In this document: piece after piece, positions 1-7,225 of the stretch | Numbering within the stretch: position 1 is the stretch's first letter | How the letters are laid out: each line of letters begins with the position of its first letter | From: Geobacillus thermodenitrificans subsp. thermodenitrificans DSM 465 | GTDB lineage: Bacteria; Bacillota; Bacilli; Bacillales; Anoxybacillaceae | Reading direction: 5' to 3' | DNA length: 64,000 nt | Assembly (NCBI RefSeq): GCF_000496575.1 | Contig: NZ_AYKT01000013.1 | Location: forward strand, 1 to 64,000 | Program-made: the position numbers and the translations under genes | Notes under the pieces: model-generated | The model's database searches: none | What the model was told of the DNA's origin: nothing | Seen by the model: only the letters and a program-made list of their open reading frames with translations

Positions 1-1020
1 GAGCTGAGGGATGAACTCGTTCATTGGCTGAGGCGTTATGAAGAAAAGCTTAATGAAGCCGAAGAGCTGTTGTATCGCACCGCCGCAGCGATGCGTCAAG
101 CCGACCAAACGCTGGCCGACAACATGAAGGAATTCGGATTAGAACTGATTGGTTGGTACGACTTGCAACGCGTGTTCGGGGAGTACGACCCAGTCACTGG
201 AGAGCGCCTATCGTTTGGTGATCGGCTGTTGGCAGGAGGAATGTTGATTGCGTCGATTGCTCCTCCCGCAAAAGGAGTCGGCATGGCAGGAAAAGCAGCG
301 ACCAAGGGAGCGAAAGCGATCGACACCGCCTCTACCCTGTCGAAAGTGAAGCATGTCGTGCGTTATGATAAAGTGAAAGTGTTCTTCCAAAGGATCTACC
401 ATCAAGTCATCAAAGCGCCATTGGTGGAAACCGCTCGCCTGTTCAAGACGCAATGGGACCAATTAGTGCAGAGCATCGCTTCCATTTCAATGCAGCCGGT
501 ATATGCCGGAGTGGGTTCAGCGCCTCGGATGTTGATGAATGAGGCGAAAGATGTATCTCGCCATATGATTCAGAAAGTCGATAATGTGATTGAGAAGGGG
601 ACGACTAATGTTAAACCTAAAGATTTTAGTCCTCTAGCTCCTGGAGGAGGATTAGCTGCACATGAGGCTCGGGGCGGGCATCTAATTGCCAGACATGTTG
701 GGAAGACAGATGAAGAGTTATTACAACGCTTAAAAGATAATCCTAAAATAAAAGGGGCATCGACTTTCAAAGATCGAGCTACGGCTGAAAGAGTAGCCAG
801 CGAAGTTTTAAACGATCCAAATAACCAGAAAATGATCCAAGAATGGTTAAGCAATCCAAAAGCGAAATCGACTTTGGTTCTGCCTTATCAAGGTACAGAA
901 ATTATTGGCCGCGGGGTACAAAGAGGTTCGACGACAGTTGAAAATATGACAAATGCTAAGATAGTATTAAAGAAAGATGGGGCAGGGAATTTTATTTTAA
1001 CTGGTTATCCAACTAAATAA
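1..1020 (+). CDS. Polymorphic toxin, C-terminal part (pre-toxin region plus RNase A-like tip)
   Basis: The frame is open from the first base, so the gene starts left of the window; 339 residues are visible. The region around 130-330 bp ([17 protein letters not shown], then a Gly/Ala-rich hydrophobic stretch) resembles the pre-toxin TG linker of LXG-type Bacillus toxins exported by the type VII system. The last ~135 residues ([22 protein letters not shown] up to TGYPTK) resemble the bacterial CdiA-CT RNase A-like domain, whose His-containing [10 protein letters not shown] segment carries active-site residues. That predicts an RNA-degrading activity against competing cells. The DNA turns AT-rich near 590-600, where the toxic tip begins, as is usual for exchangeable tips. 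The gene directly downstream looks like the matching immunity gene. The N-terminal LXG domain is inferred only, because it lies outside the window. Confidence 0.75.
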   Translation, partial: ELRDELVHWLRRYEEKLNEAEELLYRTAAAMRQADQTLADNMKEFGLELIGWYDLQRVFGEYDPVTGERLSFGDRLLAGGMLIASIAPPAKGVGMAGKAATKGAKAIDTASTLSKVKHVVRYDKVKVFFQRIYHQVIKAPLVETARLFKTQWDQLVQSIASISMQPVYAGVGSAPRMLMNEAKDVSRHMIQKVDNVIEKGTTNVKPKDFSPLAPGGGLAAHEARGGHLIARHVGKTDEELLQRLKDNPKIKGASTFKDRATAERVASEVLNDPNNQKMIQEWLSNPKAKSTLVLPYQGTEIIGRGVQRGSTTVENMTNAKIVLKKDGAGNFILTGYPTK

Positions 1021-1040
1021 CGGAATGGAGGGTAAGATGC

Positions 1041-1343
1041 TTGCTGATCAAAAATAATCCGGGAGATCCAGTTTTTCAGTTTCTAGCTGGAACGTTTCAT
1101 CAAGACATTGATTCGCCTGAGGAAGCATTACAAGAATTGTTAACAGAAGAAAGTAAGGAATATCTTGAGTCTGCGATTGCATTTTTAACGGAATTCATTA
1201 ATAGCGAGTATTCAGATGATGAAAAGAATGAATACATACAACACTGTGCAGACGGGGTATATTTTCCTGCCCTTGGAGTGACTCCAATCCAATGGCTAAA
1301 AAGTGTAGTAGAACAATTAAGGGAAGCTGTAAAAACAAAATAG
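1041..1343 (+). CDS. Immunity protein for the upstream RNase-like toxin (CdiI-like)
   Basis: This is a 100-residue acidic protein ([16 protein letters not shown], then [17 protein letters not shown]) with the look of the small CdiI-type immunity proteins that neutralise RNase A-like toxin tips. It begins 20 bases after the toxin stop. The start is TTG at 1041, set by GGAGGG at 1027-1032 with 8 bases of spacing; an ATG at 1037 in another frame runs only a few codons. The gene is AT-rich like the toxin tip before it, consistent with the two travelling as a unit. It should act in the cytoplasm by binding the toxin domain. The immunity role rests mainly on position, size and acidity. Confidence 0.65.
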   Translation: MLIKNNPGDPVFQFLAGTFHQDIDSPEEALQELLTEESKEYLESAIAFLTEFINSEYSDDEKNEYIQHCADGVYFPALGVTPIQWLKSVVEQLREAVKTK

Positions 1344-1362
1344 AATAGTAAATGATTAAGGG

Positions 1363-1400
1363 CCTTGAATGAGTCAAAACTCTTTCAAGGTTTCTTTTTT
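1363..1400 (+). terminator. Rho-independent terminator after toxin/immunity pair
   Basis: An 11-bp stem with one mismatch (CCTTGAATGAG / CTCTTTCAAGG) and a 6-base loop is followed by a T-rich run at 1391-1400. It closes the toxin/immunity transcript. Confidence 0.85.
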
Positions 1401-1429
1401 ATATCAGACTTTGAAAGGTAACATTTTCC

Positions 1430-1735
1430 TCACGCTATGCCCAAAGCGTTGTAGAATCTCTTGAGATGTTCAGAGATGTAATCTCCAAATCGAGTGATCA
1501 AATGTTGTATATCATGTTGAGCCTGATGAAATACATTCGCCCTAACCGCATTCTTTAGTCATTTCCACAAACATTCAATCGGGGTGAATTGCGTCGAATA
1601 CGTGGAAGATAAATAAGATGAAAAAATTATTCTTCCTCTCCCCAAAACGCTTTGACCATGTTTGCATAATAAATGCATGCGTTATCCAACGCCAAGATGA
1701 TGCGATGAACGGATAATAACTGTTTTTCCCCTTGT
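1430..1735 (-). pseudogene. Decayed IS630-family transposase (C-terminal remnant)
   Basis: On the minus strand, pieces in different frames read HRIILALDNACIYYANMVKAFW, then TQFTPIECLWK, then LKNAVRANVFHQAQHDIQ and YISEHLKRFYNALGIA before a stop. These match the order of the IS630/Tc1-like DDE transposase C-terminus: a DNA-x-H-type Asp segment, then a P-x-E-x-W motif, then a helical tail. At least two frame changes and an internal TGA after ECLWK break it. No terminal repeats are evident, so it is an immobile relic. It separates the toxin locus from the nitrate genes. Confidence 0.7.
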
Positions 1736-1872
1736 TTTACTTGATCATTTGGCCGCAGGCAACCGTCCCCTTATTGGGCTGTTACCTTTATTTGCTTTGC
1801 AGCGCCTATCTGCTGTTTATGAGGCAAGAAAGACGCACAAATGAGCGAGCAGAGGTGATGGCGATTCCATAG
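1732..1872 (+). pseudogene. Possible 3' fragment of a membrane-protein gene
   Basis: The plus-strand frame ending at the TAG at 1870 reads a hydrophobic segment (ATVPLLGCYLYLLCSAYLLF) followed by a charged tail (MRQERRTNERAEVMAIP). This looks like the last transmembrane helix and cytoplasmic end of a membrane protein. It has no start codon with a ribosome binding site and abuts the IS630 relic, so it may be the surviving end of a gene cut by that insertion. The parent family is not recognisable; chance coding is possible. Confidence 0.3.
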
Positions 1873-1938
1873 CCAACGTGATATTTACAGTAAAATGGAA
1901 TTCCTTGAAGCAGTTCAAAAAAGCCTTTCACTAGTCGG

Positions 1939-1967
1939 ATGCCCTCGAAGGATGGGGCATTTTTTTC
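1939..1967 (+). terminator. Terminator-like hairpin
   Basis: ATGCCC and GGGCAT pair across a short loop and are followed by seven T residues. It lies after the membrane-protein fragment and before the narK promoter region, so it insulates narK from upstream transcription. Confidence 0.6.
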
Positions 1968-2141
1968 CTCTATATAGGATAAAAATCATTGATCCGACCA
2001 TGTATGTTTTTGTTGATCTTAAGGATAGATGGCCTTTTAGGACATTCCATTTGTTAGTTTTTCTCATACATACAGTGTATGTGTAGCACAAAAATAAAGT
2101 TAGGAAGCCAATTTTGACAAAACCATGACATCAATAAAAAA

Positions 2142-2184
2142 TGTGATAAACATCACAAACTTTCCGCCCTCGGTCACGTATGAT
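2142..2184 (+). promoter_or_regulatory. Fnr box and -10 of the narK promoter
   Basis: TGTGATAAACATCACA at 2142-2157 is a perfect TGTGA-N6-TCACA Fnr/CRP-type site. A -10 hexamer TATGAT lies at 2179-2184, its first base 29.5 bp from the box centre. This puts the box near -41.5, the class II activation geometry. Anaerobic activation of narK by an Fnr protein is inferred. Confidence 0.85.
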
Positions 2185-2246
2185 GAAACTACAAACGATG
2201 CCTAGCGTTTGGAAGTAGAGTCCGGGAGGAAAAAGGAGGGCTTTTC

Positions 2247-3422
2247 ATGAATAAACAAAAAGCATTGTTGCCGATTACGACATTAGCCATGACGTTTTCG
2301 TTCGCTGTTTGGGCCGTCTTTTCGCCGCTGGCGAGCACGTTCCAAGAAATGTACGGGTTGACATCGACACAAAAAAGTATTTTAGTCGCCATTCCGGTGT
2401 TGCTTGGTTCAATCATGCGTCTGCCGCTTGGCATTTGGACGGACCGGATTGGCGGGCGTAGGCTGTTTTCCCTGTTGTTGTTGTTTTTAATCGTGCCGCT
2501 CATTGGCGCGGGGTTTGCGGATTCATATGCGATGTTAATGTTTTGGGCGTTTTTCATCGGCATGGCCGGGACATCGTTCGCGATCTCGGTAACGTTCGTG
2601 TCGCGCTTGACTCCTCCGGAAAAGCAAGGGACGGCGCTGGGGATTAACGCGATGGGCAACTTCGGCACAGCAGTGGCCAGCTTTTCCATTCCGTCAATTG
2701 CTGCTGCTTTCGGTGTTTCGTGGGCGTTTTGGGGAATGATCATCCCGATCGTCATCATGCTTATTCTCGTTTGGTTTTTCACACCGGATATGCCGAAACC
2801 AAAGCAACAAAAAACGATGCGCGAATCGCTGTCCGTGCTGAAATATAAACATACGTGGACGTTGTCGCTGTTTTACTTTGTCACATTCGGAGCATTTGTC
2901 GCTTTTGGTATTTACTTGCCGTCGCTCCTCGTTGACTTGTATGGGTTGACACCGGTCGATGCAGGGATGCGTGCCGCTGGATTTACCGTACTCGCTACGC
3001 TTGCGCGACCAGTTGGCGGCAACCTCGGCGATAAAATTGGCGCCGAGCGGGTGTTGACGTTCGTCTACGCTGGAATGACAATCGGCGCATTAGTGATCGC
3101 GTTTTGGATGGAAAACATTTGGGTGATGACGGCAGCCTGCCTGTTGTTAGCGGTGATGTCTGGCTTAGGAAACGGTGCGGTCTTCAAACTCGTGCCACAG
3201 TTGTTTCCGGCAGAAACGGGGGCTGTTACTGGTCTTGTCGGCGCTTGGGGCGGACTGGGCGGCTTTTTCCCGCCGATTTTAATGGGGATCATCAAAGACG
3301 TCACTGGTTCTTACGTGCTCGGGTTTATGCTTCTTAGCTTATTTACGTTGATCTGCTTCTTATTGAATCGAATCGTCTTTGGCAAAAAAGCAGGCGAACC
3401 GGCAAATCGGTACGCATCGTAA
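2247..3422 (+). CDS. narK: Nitrate/nitrite transporter NarK (MFS)
   Basis: This is a 391-residue, highly hydrophobic protein of the major facilitator superfamily, of the size usual for the NarK/NasA nitrate/nitrite porter group. The cytoplasmic loop between helices 2 and 3 carries the MFS signature GIWTDRIGGRR, and a related motif (GGNLGDKIGAER) lies in the second half. Glycine-rich nitrate-signature-like stretches (GFADSYAMLMFW...GMAGTSFAIS, and GLGNGAVFKLVPQLFP) fit nitrate porters. It should bring nitrate in for the NarGHI enzyme and export nitrite for NirK. The start has a strong AAAGGAGGG site. It is a single-gene unit with its own Fnr-type promoter and a terminator behind it. Confidence 0.9.
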   Translation: MNKQKALLPITTLAMTFSFAVWAVFSPLASTFQEMYGLTSTQKSILVAIPVLLGSIMRLPLGIWTDRIGGRRLFSLLLLFLIVPLIGAGFADSYAMLMFWAFFIGMAGTSFAISVTFVSRLTPPEKQGTALGINAMGNFGTAVASFSIPSIAAAFGVSWAFWGMIIPIVIMLILVWFFTPDMPKPKQQKTMRESLSVLKYKHTWTLSLFYFVTFGAFVAFGIYLPSLLVDLYGLTPVDAGMRAAGFTVLATLARPVGGNLGDKIGAERVLTFVYAGMTIGALVIAFWMENIWVMTAACLLLAVMSGLGNGAVFKLVPQLFPAETGAVTGLVGAWGGLGGFFPPILMGIIKDVTGSYVLGFMLLSLFTLICFLLNRIVFGKKAGEPANRYAS

Positions 3423-3428
3423 CACCTT

Positions 3429-3464
3429 AAAGAGGTCAAAAGCATGTGCTTTTGGCCTCTTTTT
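3429..3464 (+). terminator. Terminator after narK
   Basis: A 15-bp near-perfect hairpin (AAGAGGTCAAAAGCA / TGCTTTTGGCCTCTT) is followed by a T run. The 250 bases from here to nirK contain no credible gene, only the nirK promoter. Confidence 0.85.
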
Positions 3465-3640
3465 CATTTGGGAAGACGACGGATTTAACGAAAGAAAGAC
3501 AAGTGACGGAGGCGGAGATGATCAAGAGGCGAAGGAGGGTTTTCCGTTAGCCAACGTGAGAACGCCCATTATCGTTTTCACAGTAGTGATAAAACATATT
3601 GCTCACTGTTTCACAAACCCTTCAAATATGCGTGTTCATT

Positions 3641-3683
3641 GGTGATAAAAATCACTAGGGGGAAAGCGAAAATGGCGTACGCT
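3641..3683 (+). promoter_or_regulatory. Degenerate Fnr box upstream of nirK
   Basis: GGTGATAAAAATCACT at 3641-3656 keeps the GTGA-N6-TCAC core of the Fnr site. A weak -10 candidate (TACGCT, 3678-3683) starts 29.5 bp from the box centre. The match is poorer than for narK, so lower affinity or help from another activator is possible. Confidence 0.6.
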
Positions 3684-3721
3684 CAAGGTGTAAACGAATT
3701 TCGCTAGAGGGGGGAAGAACG

Positions 3722-4780
3722 ATGAACCGAAATGTATATGCAGTGTTGTCGACCGTGTTAGCCGCCTCACTTTTAGCGGCGTGCAACAGCGGGGGGGAAC
3801 AGGTGAAGGCAGAAAGCAAGAACAAAACGGCAGCCACGCAACAGTCGGAGCCGAATGTTATAGCGGCGCACAAAGGGGTGAATCAAGCGCCGGTGCCGTT
3901 AAAAATGGAGCGGGTCGGCCCTCATGATGTCCACATCGAAATGACAGCGCAAATCACCGACATTGAAATTGACAAAGGGAAAATTTACAAAGCATGGACA
4001 TTTAACGGTCAAGCTCCTGGACCGCTCGTCGTTGTCAATGAAGGGGATACGATCCATTTTACGTTGAAAAATATGGACCCGGTCGTCCCGCACAGCATGG
4101 ATTTTCACGCCGTTCACGCTTCACCGTCAAAAGATTTTATTGATGTGATGCCGAACAAATCGGGAACGTTCACCTATCCGGCAAATAAACCAGGTGTGTT
4201 TATGTACCATTGCGGTACGAAGCCAGTCTTGCAGCATATCGCCAACGGCATGCACGGCGTGATCATTGTCAAGCCAAAAAACGGTTATCCGACCGACAAG
4301 GAAGTAGATCGTGAATATGTGCTCATCCAAAATGAATGGTATAAATACAACGATATGAACGATTTCCAAAACGGTGTGCCAAGCTATGTCGTCTTCTCGT
4401 CCAAAGCGCTCAAACCTGGTGATCCAAATACGAACGGGGATACATTTACCCTTAAAGAAAAGCCATTATTGGCGAAAGTCGGCGAGAAAATCCGCTTGTA
4501 TATCAACAATGTCGGTCCGAACGAAGTAAGCTCATTCCATGTTGTTGGTACAGTATTCGATGATGTGTACCTTGATGGCAACCCGAACAATCATTTGCAA
4601 GGGATGCAGACGGTGATGCTTCCGGCGAGCGGCGGTGCCGTTGTCGAATTTACTGTCACTCGACCGGGAACGTATCCGATCGTTACTCATCAGTTTAATC
4701 ATGCACAAAAAGGAGCCGTCGCCATGCTGAAGGTAACCGAAACCGGCGAAGACGACGGCACAGAAACGAGCGGACATTAA
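3722..4780 (+). CDS. nirK: Copper-containing nitrite reductase NirK (lipoprotein)
   Basis: The 352-residue protein reduces nitrite to nitric oxide outside the membrane. It begins with a lipoprotein signal peptide ending LLAAC (Cys21), so it is probably lipid-anchored, as expected in a Gram-positive cell. Two cupredoxin domains follow. Type 1 copper ligands visible are His124, Cys164, His172 and Met177. Type 2 copper ligands are His129 and His163, with His323 (THQF) from the neighbouring subunit. The catalytic Asp127 (MDFHA) and second-sphere His273 (SFHVVG) are present. The start has a GAGGGGGGAAG site. The gene is alone between an Fnr-like promoter and a shared terminator. The enzyme completes nitrate-to-NO reduction with NarGHI; no NO reductase is in the window. 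Confidence 0.95.
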   Translation: MNRNVYAVLSTVLAASLLAACNSGGEQVKAESKNKTAATQQSEPNVIAAHKGVNQAPVPLKMERVGPHDVHIEMTAQITDIEIDKGKIYKAWTFNGQAPGPLVVVNEGDTIHFTLKNMDPVVPHSMDFHAVHASPSKDFIDVMPNKSGTFTYPANKPGVFMYHCGTKPVLQHIANGMHGVIIVKPKNGYPTDKEVDREYVLIQNEWYKYNDMNDFQNGVPSYVVFSSKALKPGDPNTNGDTFTLKEKPLLAKVGEKIRLYINNVGPNEVSSFHVVGTVFDDVYLDGNPNNHLQGMQTVMLPASGGAVVEFTVTRPGTYPIVTHQFNHAQKGAVAMLKVTETGEDDGTETSGH

Positions 4781-4833
4781 TTGATCCCGTTCCCAAACAG
4801 GATGGATGCCGCCCAAAGCCTTATATTTCCTAT

Positions 4834-4876
4834 ATTATAAAATGGTTAAGAGAAAATGAAGTGACATGCGTCACTT
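4834..4876 (-). promoter_or_regulatory. Orphan Fnr-like palindrome with minus-strand -10
   Basis: AGTGACATGCGTCACT (4860-4875) is a perfect palindrome of the AGTGA-N6-TCACT form. On the minus strand a TATAAT (4839 down to 4834) starts 28.5 bp from its centre. It lies between the ends of two converging genes, where neither needs a promoter, and would fire antisense into the nirK 3' end. It may be fortuitous. Confidence 0.3.
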
Positions 4877-4882
4877 TCAGTC

Positions 4883-4920
4883 AAAAAAGCGTCCGCAAGC
4901 TAGTTGTCGGACGCTTTTTC
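4883..4920. terminator. Bidirectional terminator between nirK and the ALS-like gene
   Basis: AAAAAAGCGTCCG and CGGACGCTTTTT form a stem flanked by A and T runs, so it can stop transcription from both converging genes. Confidence 0.85.
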
Positions 4921-4932
4921 AATGCAGATAAG

Positions 4933-6606
4933 TCAATGGGACAAAATGGCTTGCTCGTTGCTTTGCCCTGGAGGGACGATCGGATAGACGTTTTCTTCCT
5001 CGGCAATATTGAAATCAAGCAAGACTGGCCCATCATGTTTTAACGCTTTTTTTATGATATCTTCCGCTTCCTCTTCTGAATCGACCGCATATCCTATGGC
5101 TCCGTATGCTTCGGCAAGCTTAGCAAAATGGGGGGATGTAATCTTCACTGCTGAATAACGCTTTTGGTAAAACAGTTCCTGCCATTGACGCACCATTCCT
5201 AAGTAGCCATTATTCAAAACGGCGATTTTAATTGGAAGTTTGTAGGCGACGGCGGTCATCATCTCTTGTACATTCATTTGAAAGCTGCCATCCCCGCTGA
5301 TACAAATCACCTTCTTGCCCGGAGAGGCGACAGCGGCGCCAATGGCTGCCGGAAGTCCATACCCCATCGTTCCGAGCCCACCTGACGTTAAAAATGTCCG
5401 TGGTTTTGTAAATGTATAGTGGTGGGCCGTCCATATTTGGTGTTGCCCGACATCGGTAACGACAATGGCGTCTTCTTCCGTCAAAGCTGAGAGCAGGCGA
5501 ATTACGTTTTGAGGCTTTAAGCGGCTCGTCGATGTATCGAAACGGGGCACTGTCCGCTGCCATTTTGTTACCTCTGCCACCCAGTCTTTCGTATGTTCCC
5601 GAACGAGCGGGTAACGAAGCCGACCGGCTAAAGAGCGGAAAAATTGTGTTGCATCCCCGACAATCGGAACATCAACATGGATATTTTTATTGATTTCCGC
5701 AGCGTCAATATCGACGTGAATTTTTTTCGACTTCGGTGAAAACCCGCTAATTTTCCCCGTTACCCGATCGCTGAAGCGCACGCCGACACAAATCAATACA
5801 TCACATTGATGAACCGCCTTGTTGGCCGCGTATGTTCCGTGCATCCCCACCATTCCTAAGTAGAGCGGGTTCGTTTTATCGAAGGCACCGATTCCCATCA
5901 GGGAACTGACGACAGGGATTTGGCTTTGCGTGGCCACCTCGCGCACCCACTCCGAAGCGCCGGAATGAATGACCCCACCGCCGATAAACAAGACTGGCTT
6001 TTTGGCGTTTTCAATGGCGGTGATGGCCGCTTCGAGCGATTTTCTCCGAATGTTTTTCGGCTTCGGAAGTACGGCTTTTTGCATCGGGTACGCCTCCGCC
6101 GTTTCCTGGTGGAGGAGATGGGTGGGAATTTCCACCGTCACCGGTCCCGGCCTGCCATCGAGCGCGATTTCGTAAGCGCGCTGAATAGTGGATGGAATAT
6201 CATTGATCTTGCTTACTTGCAAATAGTATTTCGTCACTGGTGTACAAAGACTCAACATGTCGAGATCGGGAGCGTATAAATGCTCTTCCGGTGAAGGCCG
6301 TCCAATAATGGCAAGCAGCGGTATAGAATCGCTTAATGCGGTGGTGATTCCGGTAATGCCGTTTGTGACTCCTGCCCCGATGATTGCCACGCCGAGCTTC
6401 CCTGAAGCGCGGGCATAGCCATCAGCGGCATGAACAGCCGCCTGTTCGTGTTTCATTTCGATATATGACAGGCCTGGATGGTGGTTTAGCACATGGCGTA
6501 CAGGCAGCATGCTTTCATGGCAGCAGCCAAACATATGGGCGATCCCTTGAACGGCTAACGATTCAACAAGTACATCAGCCCCGAGACGTGTGGGAAGATG
6601 AACCAT
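4933..6606 (-). CDS. Acetolactate-synthase-like thiamine-diphosphate enzyme (ilvB paralogue)
   Basis: The 557-residue protein is a full-length ThDP enzyme most like the large subunit of anabolic acetohydroxyacid synthase. It has the cofactor-activating Glu54 (MKHEQAA), an FAD-type middle domain segment (GVRFSDRVTGKISGFSPK), the ThDP/Mg motif GDGSF (about 437-441) with the downstream NN, and the family segment GYLGMVRQWQELFY. The usual N-terminal FGYPGGA segment is replaced by FGCCHESML, so substrate or reaction may differ. No small regulatory subunit gene is adjacent. I chose ATG at 6606 over the longer frame because AGGAAGTGG lies just upstream and similarity starts there. It stands alone, reads away from the nar operon and has an Fnr box at the class II distance. 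The exact reaction is unknown. Confidence 0.75.
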   Translation of the reverse strand: MVHLPTRLGADVLVESLAVQGIAHMFGCCHESMLPVRHVLNHHPGLSYIEMKHEQAAVHAADGYARASGKLGVAIIGAGVTNGITGITTALSDSIPLLAIIGRPSPEEHLYAPDLDMLSLCTPVTKYYLQVSKINDIPSTIQRAYEIALDGRPGPVTVEIPTHLLHQETAEAYPMQKAVLPKPKNIRRKSLEAAITAIENAKKPVLFIGGGVIHSGASEWVREVATQSQIPVVSSLMGIGAFDKTNPLYLGMVGMHGTYAANKAVHQCDVLICVGVRFSDRVTGKISGFSPKSKKIHVDIDAAEINKNIHVDVPIVGDATQFFRSLAGRLRYPLVREHTKDWVAEVTKWQRTVPRFDTSTSRLKPQNVIRLLSALTEEDAIVVTDVGQHQIWTAHHYTFTKPRTFLTSGGLGTMGYGLPAAIGAAVASPGKKVICISGDGSFQMNVQEMMTAVAYKLPIKIAVLNNGYLGMVRQWQELFYQKRYSAVKITSPHFAKLAEAYGAIGYAVDSEEEAEDIIKKALKHDGPVLLDFNIAEEENVYPIVPPGQSNEQAILSH

Positions 6607-6635
6607 GTTTCCACTTCCTTTTTTAATTTTCTTAC

Positions 6636-6679
6636 ATTTTAAACAACGGATGTGAGCACTGTATGTGAATATCATCACA
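6636..6679 (-). promoter_or_regulatory. Fnr box between the ALS-like gene and the nar operon
   Basis: TGTGAATATCATCACA at 6664-6679 is a perfect TGTGA-N6-TCACA site. On the minus strand a TAAAAT hexamer (6641 down to 6636) starts 30.5 bp from the box centre, matching the spacing of the other boxes here. On the plus strand nothing like a -10 lies at that distance, although the nar operon begins 108 bp away. The box therefore seems best placed for the minus-strand gene; shared control is possible. Confidence 0.75.
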
Positions 6680-6786
6680 TTAGGGTATAAGGGATATCTT
6701 TTTCTGTTTTTGCATAAGTGATTAGGCGTTTGGAAAATATAGGTGAGAAGAGAAAATCGGTGCAAATAAGGAAGTGAGATGATGAA

Positions 6787-7194
6787 ATGAGTGGGCCGTC
6801 ACTACGGAAATTGGAAGCGCACCGTTCTATTCATCATGGCGCCTTTGTCGAAGCGAAGCGTCTGACCGAATTGCTGGAAACGTTGTATACGGATGGGCGT
6901 TACGAGCATGCGGCTGAAGTGGCTGATGCCCTTGCGGAGCATTGGGAGAAACGGATCATCGCCCACGCTGAAGCGGAAGAAGAGGGCTTTTACCGCGAAA
7001 AAGCAGAGGAGAGAAAGGAGTTGTCCGAAACGATCGCGCAGCTCAAACGTGACCATGACATGATGAGAACGTTGATTGCTGAAATTAGGCAGCGGTTGTC
7101 AGAACAGATTGACCGCGAGGTGTTGACCCGCTTTCACGCATTGCTTCACATTAACCGCATCCATAGCGCTGATGAAGAGGCATTGCTCTTTTAG
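6787..7194 (+). CDS. Hemerythrin-like HHE domain protein, first gene of the nar operon
   Basis: The 135-residue soluble protein is built from four predicted helices with the His/Glu spacing of hemerythrin-like non-haem di-iron proteins: His16/His17, His52, His60 with the Glu64-66 cluster, His90, and His117/His121 with His126. Such proteins bind O2, NO or iron. It lies 31 bases before narG and appears co-transcribed with it, so a role in NO or oxygen sensing, or in protecting or maturing the iron-sulfur-rich nitrate reductase, is a reasonable inference. The AAGGAAGTGAG site supports ATG 6787; an upstream ATG at 6779 stops after three codons. It is distinct from the two-domain ScdA/Ric further on. 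Confidence 0.75.
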   Translation: MSGPSLRKLEAHRSIHHGAFVEAKRLTELLETLYTDGRYEHAAEVADALAEHWEKRIIAHAEAEEEGFYREKAEERKELSETIAQLKRDHDMMRTLIAEIRQRLSEQIDREVLTRFHALLHINRIHSADEEALLF

Positions 7195-7225
7195 TTCAAG
7201 GGAAAGAAAGGAGAGATAAACCAAA

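Noticed and set aside
1895-2086. 63-codon plus-strand open frame before narK
   Set aside because: A terminator hairpin lies within it, there is no ribosome binding site and it resembles no protein.
2189-2782. 197-codon minus-strand open frame opposite narK
   Set aside because: It overlaps the narK promoter and start, has low-complexity Asn/Ala/Met composition and no supported start.
3379-3645. 88-codon plus-strand frame overlapping the narK end
   Set aside because: It runs through the narK terminator and contains no start signal; the region is the nirK promoter.
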